A stretch of DNA of 64,000 nt from Apostichopus japonicus. Lineage: Eukaryota; Echinodermata; Holothuroidea; Aspidochirotida; Stichopodidae. Below, in pieces: positions 42,547 through 54,500 of this stretch (position 1 is its first letter; the number at the start of each line of letters is the position of its first letter). The position numbers and the translations under genes were made by a program. The notes under the pieces are model-generated. The model searched no databases, was not told the DNA's origin, and was given only the letters and a program-made list of their open reading frames with translations. The stretch covers positions 14,672,077-14,736,076 of the forward strand of contig NC_092582.1 of assembly GCF_037975245.1 (NCBI RefSeq), in the 5' to 3' direction.

Positions 42547-45500
42547 GTAAACAGAATTGAATTCCTCCTCTTACAAAGGAGGAACTCCTTCCTCCCTCCT
42601 CCATCTCCTTTGTACAAAGAAACCAAAACATAATTTACTAAACAACAAACAGTAATTATGTTGTTAAGGGCATGAAACAATGTTCAACGACAATGCTGTT
42701 ACGTATCTTTATATAGAATGGAAGGAATATCCAACATTACCAGCAAAATGACATCATATGCACGATTATCAAAAGCAAATACAGAGAAAAACAAAAAATG
42801 TCTAACCATGGGGAGTTTTTCTTTTTTTTGGGGGGGGGTGGGGTGGGAGGGGAAGCAACTGCTACATATTTAACTCTCTCATCCATCCCCACCTCTCCTC
42901 CCACTGAATTCAAATTGTGCATAGTAGAGTCATTGCATCTACCAAGTAGTGAAGCCAACATTTATTAATATGCAGGGATGTGCCCACGCTGGGCGGCCCC
43001 CGCCCAGCACTAAACATTACCGCCCAGCACTGTCATAAAAATCGTGAATCCCGCCCAGCACTATTATCATCTAATATCCCGACATTCGTAACATTATATT
43101 CAACATAAATTGGGCCACATGTATCCTCGTTTTCCCCATTTGTCAAATTCACGTAAGCACAGGTGCAGAGATATGGAGTAGGCGTGGCTTTAATCTGCAG
43201 CATGCAGTATCACACTACACTAGCTCTGTATACAACGTAAAAAATCAAAATATGTCACCCTTCCCCTTAGATCCCTCCTCTCCAGGACGGCGATCAGTAT
43301 ACCCGGCACTCAGGAAATCCTGGGCACATCCCTGAATATGTATTTATGGATAAATACCTCGGACCACTTTGTCGTGTACCATCTGGGCTGCAGGCGGGCC
43401 TGATTGGACTGCAGAGAGCGACTGCAGGAGGGAATGTTACAGGCAGACCTCTTGATTGGCACTTGAAGGTGACTGCATCTGCCTTCATCATATTGAACCA
43501 TCTCCCCGTTCTCGACCCCCTGGCAACTCACTTCGCGAGCCCGGAACCCCCGCTGGCAGTTGCCACAGTTGTCCTGAGGAAGAGAGGGCCATCGAGAGGA
43601 GAAATGTTGAGATTTGAGTTTTAGGTCCCAAAAGGAATCAAAAACATAAGTTGTTATATAAGTCAAAAAAGTTATTACATGTCGAATGAAGGAGTATGGT
43701 TCAAATTGAAGGAAAAAGTGGTGGGTGGGCAGAGTAGAGGTGGGTTGGGGGGGCGGGGATGGGGAGGTCCAAGGGTAATACATAAAAAGAAGAGTCTGTC
43801 CTAGTACTAAGAATAACCGATTGAATACCAACCATCCTAAATTTGGGAAAAAGGGAGGGCAATCCAATCTTACACATACATCTTTGTTACCTTAATTGTA
43901 AATTCAAACAAAGGCAATAAGGACTCAAATAAAGAGAAGCAGCATCCCAATTCAACCTCCCTCCCTTCCACCATCCCATTTTTGTCATTCACTCATTTGT
44001 TGATTTATTTTCAGTAGTTTCTTATAATTTCACCAGCAACAGAACAGACTGATTGTGCACAGAGACTACAAAGCTGAATAACATTGAATGATACATCCAA
44101 TTTCGTGGGCATATGGCTGACTATATAGAAGCAGTAATGGAGGACGAAAAGAGAAAACATAAAGAAAAAAAAAATTACCTGATTCCAAGTCTGCGCAATC
44201 CACTGGGCGCTGCAGCTCCCCGATCCGCACAAGCTGACAGAGAGCGGTTTCCGTTGATGGTTGCAGTTAACGTCCAGTTGTATGGAGTTGGTGGGACTGT
44301 AACAATTCACTCTCCTTACCTGAGTCTGGCAACCTCCAGTGCACTGTAAATAAGAAATAAAGCCACACACAAAATATAGAAGAAAAACCCAAAGTGATGC
44401 TACATCAAATATAAGGATGGAAAACCAAAAATATTAAAAAAAGAAATGTAATTTACTGAAACCTGATATAATTAGAATGTTTACTTATCTCTCCAGGTAC
44501 GTTGTATTTGGAAATTCATAAAAATGGGATTTTTTGGGGGGTAAAAATACTGTTTTCCTTAAATAACTTTAATGAGTTAAAAATTATAAAGGAAAACCAA
44601 AACCCGCTTTTCAGATGACATTATTTGCAGTACTGTTGCCATATGGCGAGATGTAGTCATAGAATATCACCAAATATGAAAAAAAAAAAATCATATAATC
44701 TTCATACAAAATCCTATGAAAATGGGGTTTTGACCTAAAAGATGCAGGCAATTTCTAGCATTTTTGGTTATATAATCAAACAACCAACCAACTGGTATCA
44801 CTTTTGAAGAAACCGGACTGAGTTAAGCGACAATCCAAGACATAGATAGATCTGGAAATTTCTTTTGGATAAACTTACAGTAGGCCACTGTGAGGTACCC
44901 CAACGGCTGTGACAGTTGGTACCCTCGCAGACACGTCTGTCTGCGGGACGTTGCAGACGATCACAATGACCTCTGGAACTGTTGGCTACCGAGCACTGGA
45001 CCACCCTGCTCTGATGTCCCTCTCCACATTCAGCCGAGCACTAAAGAGAGACAAATATCATTGGCACTGAACAGTTTGTTTGGGGAAACTTCTTTGGTTC
45101 TTCCCGTTATCTTTGACCGAGAGAAAGCTTTGCAAATAATTTACACGTACTGGGGGTGGGTGGTGGATGGGTGGGTGGGGGAAAGAGAGAGGAAGCAGAG
45201 AGAATGGTGGGAGGGGGGTAGGAGAATAAGGGGAGAGGGAATGACTTGAGTGCCATCATGGTATGATCACAGGACCAAGTGAAATGCTTGACCTCTTGTT
45301 ATTCGATAGCATAGACCATGTTTATTTTTCTTTATAACCGCTTTGATATAAATACGTTTTTGTTGACAAACGGGAGTTGCAAAAGGGTAACAAAGGCACA
45401 AATGTACTTAATGTTCAGCTGGTTGTGTTAATAGTGAAGCAAAGGAATGAAAATATTCAATAAATATGTAGGTTGATTCAGTTTTGGGAGGCATCTTATT

Positions 45501-48500
45501 TTTTTTTGCAAATCTATAACAAAAAACTTCAAATATCTGTTAGTCAAGTTTTGTATGTGGGTGACGTACAGGAATTTTCGCAAAATTTTCAAAACCAGAG
45601 GATGATCTATCGTCGTTAGTCTTAAGAGTCTACTTGCAACCGATGATTTACTAATACCTAACAAACATGATAAATAATTTACAACTCACCGAGGACCAAT
45701 CACCGACTCGCCACTCCAAGATACAGGCCTCTGTGGCACATTCCTCCATGGTAGCTTCCCGTTCCACTGGGTGGCAATTGGTGTCTGGTTGCCATACATC
45801 CTCCCCGGATCTCTCCATCCTCCAGCAACTCACAGTCCTGAATCTCACGCCACCTCCACATGAAACAGAGCAGCTACTCCACGCACCAATTTCCCACCTG
45901 ACAGAAACAGAAGCAAATGATAACAGGTTCAATATAAAACCACGGCCAAGAAATTATGGTTCCCCGAAAAAGGTTTTTCGTTGTTGCGAGTTATTCTGTC
46001 AGACTTTGGTCAAATTTATCTATAGTGTTTGGTGCTACCGTTCATAGTAGATCTTCTCAAAATTGTTGGAGGGGTGGCAGAAGGGTAGGTAAGTGGACTG
46101 AAGCTACCCTACATTAAAACCAATGACACCAAAAGTGTCCAGAATGTGATGGTTTTAACCCACCCACCCATCCACCCCACCAACAATCCACCCATCCACC
46201 TCACCTTCCCTTTTGAAAACCTACTTACTAACCAGCTGCTGGTGAAAGAAAAACTGTTACCAATAAGTTAAAGGAAATAGATGGCTCTAATCAGAGTCTT
46301 AACTGTAGCAAACATTTGTCAACGAATCTTTCTCCATGAATTAATGGTGGAAACCCTATTAGATTTATACCTACCTAGCTTCACATCTCTCATTTACACA
46401 GGTTCTGGGAATGACTTCAGGCTTGGTCTGAGGATTACACAAGTTATCGGCGACTATGGCATCCTCACGATTGACGCAGTAGGCATACTCCATCCTAATA
46501 CCTGGACGGAATGAAGGACAGATATGTGACAGGGGTCCAAGAATAATCAACACAACATTGATACATGCAATCATAAAGTAGACAAATGTTCAAAGAGAAC
46601 TGCTTACTTCAGTGTACTCAAAAGTATAAAAGACTGGTGTGCACTTTACAACATATTCACTGCTTTGTCAATCAAATATTAACTAGTGATGTTACAACGG
46701 TATGACGTATAACTTCCCAGGAGGTAAAATGTTATTTAATCAAGTGATGACAATAACATCTTTCCCTCCCCCTCCCCCATTTCCCTTCCAAGTGTCGATA
46801 GAACTCAATGTGGACTGGAGCAATGTTTCATACACCCACATGTAATCTACTAGAACTATGTCATAGCATGCATTCAAACCTTCCAAAGTATGGTATAAGG
46901 GACAATATGTACAACGTATTGTACTACACATTCTAACAGCTACTAAACTAAGGTACTAGTTCTCCTTAGAAAAACAGAGCTAAAGGTTTGACTACAAGAG
47001 TGTTAATTTATTTCACAGCATACAGAGTCTCTCAAATGTAGTGGTCAGACGTTGTCCATCGGTCTCTTGGCTAAATCACATTTAGACGATGAAAGGGAAC
47101 AATTGGACAAGTCCACCTTCTATTGAACTGTACTCACCCCGTCCACAGGTAACTTGACATGTTGAATGTCCAGTGACCCTCCAGATATACTCGGGACGTT
47201 CCGTGATGGGAACTATCTCATTATCCTCTGTCGTCCTAACCGCAGCGGTCGTTGTTACCGCCGCCGTGGTGGTCACAGGTGGCGTAGTCGTTAGAGCGGC
47301 CGTTGAAGTTTTTGGAGTGGTTGTCACGGCAACAGTTGTCGTCTGCCTCGCAGTGGGACTTGTGGTTATATCCTCTGAAGTGCTCGGCGATGTTGATGTT
47401 GACTTTGATGTTTGTGTCGTTGGTAAGACTGTCGTCAAGACAGTGGCAGTTGTTACTAGTCGTTTACCGGTTGTTACCAGTTCGTCACCAGTTGTCGTAA
47501 TTTTAGCTGTTGATTTCTGTTCCTCCACAATCCTTGTTGTTGTTGTCCTCGTCGTTGTGGTTAAGTCTTTCTTCCCCGCGGTCGAACCATTCCTCATCAA
47601 AGACGTGGACTTTGCCAAATCCCGTTCCGTGGTTGACTCTGTCGGTGGTACATGTCCATCTCTGTCCTGGTCCTGTACAGATGGATCCTTTCCACCTCTG
47701 TCCTGGGTGTTTGAAATAGGCACCTGGTAATTTGGGATCAGGTTTCTATCGGCGACATCAATGTTAAGCTTTCCTCCTGTAGTGTTTCCGGTCTTGGATG
47801 ATATCTTATTGTCAATCGTGAGATTGCTACGGTTAGGATCAACAAGTTCTTTAGAAAGAAAAGAGATGGGGGAAAAAAAGGCTCAAATCTTTGAAGAAAA
47901 CATGTTGAAAATTGGATTGTACAATTGTGGTTGGATACAAGATTGAGCACGAGGAATCATTATCATGCTTCTTGAGAAAGCAAGTAAGGAAAGGAAAAAA
48001 CGACAACAATCAAAACTTCATACAACATAAGTTTTTTTTCCATTGCATTGCATAGTTTTGGATGGATGCAGTATTGAGTAATAATAATTAGTATAATGGC
48101 TTTGTCTAGTCGTATGTAATTTCTTCGATATCGTCCACTTTTCTCCAAACTAGACGTTCATATAAAATGCTGTAACATGGTGATCGTGAATTTAATGCTG
48201 TAACTCGTAAGAAACTCAAACTGAAATCAATCATGAAAGATGCGCAGATCCTTGGAGGATTTTTACTCTCAACAGAATGCAAGATTGTCATAAATATTTA
48301 TTTAGTGTTACACTTAGAAAATTGTCTTTAATTAGAAGCTTGTACAAAACATCTGTGGTTAAGTTTGTGTTTGTTTGATTTAGATGTCAATGAGTGACTG
48401 CAGTTTATTACTCATAGTCCTGGGATCATCTCTTTCAAAGTTAGGATTAAGATGAATATAAATAAATCATCACTACTTCCCAAGGGATTAGAAATTTTTC

Positions 48501-51500
48501 GATTGCAATCTGTAGGAGGTAAGATTTGAAGAATGGTATGATAGTTATAAAGGAATGGGTATTAGAAGTTGCAATTATAGTAATTAAACCTATAATGTTG
48601 AGAAAATATGGACTGAAGCTATGGCTGGTTAAGGAAAAGGCAACTCTCTGTATTCAGGTGCAATTCATATATTTTCTATCTCAAATTGCTTTCCAACTTG
48701 TAGCTTTATATTCCACTATGAGCTATAATCAATTAATTTTGCCACATATGACATAATGTTTAAGTTTGCTACAACATATCCCCTCTCTTAATTAAATGCA
48801 CAGGTACACAAAATGCATAGATGAATATTTCTAAATTGCATATGCACAAAGTTTAGCCTGGTAAGAACGTCCATCAAGGGAAGTTATTTTCTTCTTCAGA
48901 AACTATGCTATATTTCATAAAAGGACCATTAATTACATCCAAACTTGAGACAAACCCAGCAACTATTCTAAAACTTTTTAAGTCTGTCTCCGCTGACAGC
49001 AATTCCTATAATTCTTACCTGCCAAATGAATACCAAGGGTGACAGCAGCAAATTGTTCAGTCTCTGGGGCACCTTCAAATTTCAGTTGCGGTACAATTGT
49101 CGTAGAGGTAGTTTCCTCCCCCTCGCTCCGTGAAATATCTCCATCTCCCCTCTCTTCATCTTGGCTATTCTCTTCTCCAATGTTTGTGTTCTTCACAACA
49201 TCACCTTTTGCTTCAACTGTACTGCCAGCTGCAGTAGACATTTCTTCCGTCTTAAAATGATCGCCATCTTCTTCTTCTCCTTCTCCTTCCTTTTGGACAA
49301 ATGGTCTCACAGTTGGCCTCATCTGAACCTCAATGGTGGTACCCCGGGGTTTGCTTGTGCGCCTGTCGATACTTTCTGGTAATAGAGATTCTTCCATACC
49401 CGATGATGTAACTCCATTATTCTCTCCAGATTCCAGTTTCTCTCTCGATTCAGTCCCGGTCAGAATTGCCCCTGAACCTTTTGGTAGCAATCCATCTGTG
49501 ATCGGCCTCTTTGCATAGTCATTTTCAGAGTAGAATTCGTAGAAAAATGAGTCAAGGCCAAACGACGAATCGTATGGAAAGTCAACGAAACCCTTCGTAG
49601 CGGCCGTCTCCAAATTCCGGCTGTTCGTAACGTCCTCTCCGAAGGGAGTGACGTTTTCGCTCCTCGTGGGATATCTGTCTGAACCTTTGAATATTCCATC
49701 TTCTGGAGGGAGAGCAGTCGCTTCCAATGTCAATGTAGTTGTTGGCTTCACATCTCTGTCAGTAATTTCTGGCAAATCTTGGCCGAGGGAACTACTTTTA
49801 ACGGGCAATGTTACCGTCGCTGGTGCAGATGTAGCACTCGAACCTTGTGGACTGTTCTCTGCATTCCCTAAGTCATCATCCAATGAGAACGAAGTTGAAG
49901 ATTTGAAGTCATCTCTGTGGTCAGGAGTAGACTCCACAGGACCTCCGGTTGTCAATAAAGACAAGTCGGGCCTTGCTGTGATACTCTCGACACTGTCCTT
50001 TAGGGTCACACCCCGTTTGCTACTAGCATCGGATTCACTTTTAGCAGTCGAAGTGGTGGTAAACAGACTGTCCTCAACTACTGTGCTGTGGGTGGTTATC
50101 AGATCGGCTAGCATCCAATTAAAACCAGAGAGCATTGCAGAAGTAGTGGGAAATACATCGCTCACTTGGGCTTCATCTGAAAATGGAACAATTTCAGGAT
50201 CCGAATTTGAGGAGATCTGGACGGTCCCTTCATTCTCCTCTGTCGTCACAGAAATCGGCTTCAAACTCGTCTCTGGAAGAGCAGTCGTTGGGGGTGTTGA
50301 CACTTCGTCAAGAGGCAGAGTGTATTCATATGCGAGATATGATGGCGAACGGTCTCTGGTCAATATCTATCAGGAAAGGACAGAGGAAAAATTACATGTC
50401 AGGCTTGCTATGCCCTGTGAGATCTTCACTAGCATTGCTTATAGATATGAACAAGTTTGCCACATGTTTTTGTAATGATCATTATGCCATGGGGTGGGCG
50501 GGGGAGGACCCCACACAAAAAACTTAGAAGTTGTTATTAGCACACCCTTGCATGTTTGTCTTAATTATATACCTCATTTATGCCATAAATATGCCTCAGA
50601 ATGTACTATTCTAGGTCTTAAACTCTAATTTTTTTGTGGGGGTGGAGCACCCACAGACCCCCCCCCCCTCCATCTACACACTCACCTTAACATCCTTAAT
50701 CTGCCCTGTGAAGAGTGTTAACAAAATTCCAAATTTGCCACTTAAGGACCTAGAGACTAACTTGATATTGACGACCTATGCCGTTGATTTTACTTTTATC
50801 CTCCTTTTAATACCAGATTACACTTACCATGACTGTAACAGTCTCGTTGATGGGTCCCGAACAGGTAAACATCTCTCGATGGGTCACCCCAGCTTTCCTC
50901 TCCAAGCTCTCTAATCTCTGATAGGAGCAGAGACTGCCGGATGCTACAAACAAACGACTGTTATCAATCCTGTAATTACCATTGATGATGTACCTGCCGC
51001 TACTCTCACACAATGCTGCGAGGAAGAAAATAACAGACAGCAAAACAAACATTTAGAATTGCGATGAACAATCACGGAAAGTATATAACAACGGAATGAA
51101 TGTGCTTTTGGTAGAAACAAATCTTTTGGAAGCATTATTCCAAGATGACTTATTTTAGAGGTGAAAGAGAGGGTGAATTTAGTAGCAGAAGATGCATAGG
51201 TTCTTCAATATATATTTATATATGTGTATATAAATGGAGGTAAACGATAAAAGGCAAATGAAAATATATATACTTGAAATCGTAGTGAGTTGGAAACTCC
51301 AGAACAGTGAAATAACTTCCAGCCTCGACCAGGATTCGAACATGGGCATCCCGCTTTATATGCGGACACCCTAACCACTAGGCTATGGACGCTGATTGTA
51401 TGTCCAAAGGTGTGAAACAGGTAAGGAGGGTCGTAATTCCACTGTAGGCGTTTGACACCTGTATCGAACAATACTAGTTATGTTTTGGTGACATATGTGC

Positions 51501-54500
51501 CTTACTCTAGTGATTCTAACAAACTCGAAATCATTTGTGATTCCTAAGGCCTTTTAATGCCTTAGTGAATCTGGGTTTGTTTTTGTTGGTGTTTTGAGCT
51601 GTTCAATGGAATCAATATCAGCAAAGTTTATGAAAATACATTCCTGCAAAGGGATAATTATAAGTTATCTCCAAATAATTATGATGATAAAAAATGAAAT
51701 AATTATGATGTATTATCATATTATATCTCCAATTGATCTGAAAGTTCTTACCAAGGTAGTTCTGTCCACCAGAAAGCTCAAAAACTTTCACATTTCTTGC
51801 ACCTGAAGGGATGTCTAAGGCTTCATTATACCCTGTGAAATAAAACGATAAAACAAGACAAAAAGACCAACCATGGTGATTTGCATATTGTTGCGTAAAC
51901 AACAGAAGGTGACTTCTAACGGTCCTAACTTCAATCAGTTTCAGAGATATTACAGCTGCTGTTTTCATAGTTTAAACACCCACTCTTTCACCCCAGTTGC
52001 TTTCCTCCTTCCCCCCCCCAACCCCCATTGCTGGACTAACCATTTATACCACACATGGGTAGGCGAAATTTTGTATCTGTTACACAGGCTGTGACTTCTT
52101 AGATCGTACTAATTCCCATGAAGCAAATGGAAATATTACTTTATATGGGAATTAAAAAATATGAGATAGTCCTGTATGTTTATCATCCATTTATTATATT
52201 GACATATCATAACAGGCCCCTTCAAAAATACCCAAAAGTTTCCATTTTGGGGGGGGTAGGGGGTGGGGGTATCATTCAGTGAATTCATTGTTTCAGTTTA
52301 ATCATATGTAAGATATAAACGTGCACACTTTGCCCACTGTTGCCCTACAATTTTCAATATTTGTTTCACTGCATATATACATACACTATATGGTACAAGG
52401 CTCACCTACTTGCAAATGGTTGACAATCTTGGTAGAAGCCACCACATTACAAGAAGTTTCATCTCCCTCACAGACACCACAAATGTCACGCTCCTTCGTG
52501 GACCCGATGATTCCATCACATCCATAACTCTAGACAAGTTAAATGAGAATAAAGTTTTCAAATGGTTGATTATTCCAATGAACAAATGCCTTGATTCCTG
52601 CTGTATTAAACTTCTAAAACCTAATGACACATTTTCTACACAATTCATCTACTTCTCTTTGTTTAACTATTTAACATAATGCCCCTCCCCCACCCCCACC
52701 CCCTCTTTAACCTCACATAAAAATCCAAGAGAGAGAAACAGTTCAACCAATCATTTTAATTGTGGATTTACTTTGAAATTCATCAAAATATCACCCTACA
52801 GAGATTTGCTGTAGAGAGATTATGATTCCCACTTCTTAAAGAAACTATGGTCAAAAGAATATTCCAGTGTTCAAAATTACTCCATTTCCCCCACCCCCCA
52901 CCCCCCCCCCAAAACAAACAAGAGCCCAAGGGCACTGTGGTTCCTTGCTTGGGGTATACAGTATGACAATACACATCATATTATCAAGCAAGATTGGGCT
53001 GAAATAGTCCAAGTAATTGTCCTACATGTTCCCATAAAGTAACCAACACTATAGCCAACACTTTTGTGATCACAAAATGTGATCGGATTTTTTATCAAAA
53101 GGCACTTTTGAGATCTAAATATGGCGTCGAAAATGTAAGAAATATAAGAGACCTACAAGCGTGTCAACAGATATGATAACAATGGTGACCTCAGATGACA
53201 TGACCTTGAAATTTCAAAATGTTCCACCACCCCATTCACAACTTGTCCCAAAATATCAACCATGTCACACCTTGGCATTGAGATTTAATTGCATTAAATG
53301 TCAAAAAATTAACTTTTGAACTTGTATGTAACTTCACACACAAAGGTCACCCGGAGGTCAACCAATTGACATTTTTGATCGGTGAGACCTAAATAGAGCA
53401 TGACTGTAAAAATTCAAACATTTTTTCTTTGCGCATTTTCTCCCCCCATAATACTACTTTTTTAACATTAGCTGACCTTTGGTGACCTTGGATCACATGA
53501 CCGTTAAGTTTGAAAATATTCCCCTATACCATCTGCAACTTGTCCAAAAAAATCAACCTTGTCACACCTTCGCACTGGGAGTTATTGCATTAAATGTGTG
53601 AAAATTAACTTTGACCTCAAATAACTTCGCACACGAAGGTCAAATGGGGGTCAACCCATTGACATTTATGATCAGAAGGTACCTTTGACATCTGAAAATA
53701 GCATCGAAACTGTAAAAAATCCACAAAACACGAAAAGGTCACCAGAGGTCAAATTGAGGTCAAGGGTCACCCAGATGCGGGTCGACAATTGGACTTCATT
53801 GAAGCAACTCCCAACTCTAACGGACAATTTGTTCTCAAGTTATCGCAAAATACTAGTTTTTTATCATTAATTGACCTTTGGTGACCTCGTATCACATAAC
53901 CGTTAAGTTTGAAAATATCCCCCTATACCATTTGCAACTACTCCAAAAATATCAACCTTGTCACACCTTGGAACTGGGAGTTATTGCATTAAATGTCTGA
54001 AAATTAACTTTGACCTCATATAACTTCGCACACGAAGGTCACACGGGGGTCAACCTATTGACATTTATGATCAGAAGTTACCTTTAACATCTGAAAATAG
54101 CATCGTAACTGTAAAAATCCACAAAACACTAAAAAGGTCACCAGAGGTCAAATTGAGGTCAAGGGTCACCCAGATGCGGGTCGACAATTGGATTACATTG
54201 AAGCAACTCCCAACCCTAACGGACAATTCGTTCTCAAGTTATCGTAAAAAATACTAGTTTTTTATCATTAATTGACCTTTGGTGACCTCGGATCACATGA
54301 CCGTTAAGTTTGAAAATATTCCCCTATACCATTTGCAACTTGTCTCAAAATATCAACTGGGTAACACCTTGGCACTGGGAGTTATTCCACTAAATGTCTG
54401 AAAATTAACTTTGACCTCATATAACTTAACATACAAAGGTCACCTTGGGTCAACTTATTGACATTTTTGATTGATGAGACCTAAATTAGAGCATCAAACT

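Noticed and set aside
42186-42631. Overlapping minus-strand ORFs at exon 16
   Set aside because: They read the exon in the wrong frames; the TSP1 frame is the one bounded by the 42420 acceptor and 42279 donor.
43310-43867. Single 185-codon exon on the minus strand
   Set aside because: Only 43573-43358 is exon; the 5' extension has poly-Pro and intron-like text and ends at a CTCAG acceptor.
47173-47730. 185-codon plus-strand Val-rich ORF
   Set aside because: It is the antisense of the Thr-rich exon 10 of the ADAMTSL-like gene; Thr codons read in reverse give Val/Gly.
49648-50475. 275-codon plus-strand ORF
   Set aside because: Antisense shadow of exon 9, which is supported by phase and the spacer motif.
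51332-51392. tRNA gene with ATA-type anticodon
   Set aside because: The acceptor stem does not pair and a non-tRNA body follows; better read as a SINE.
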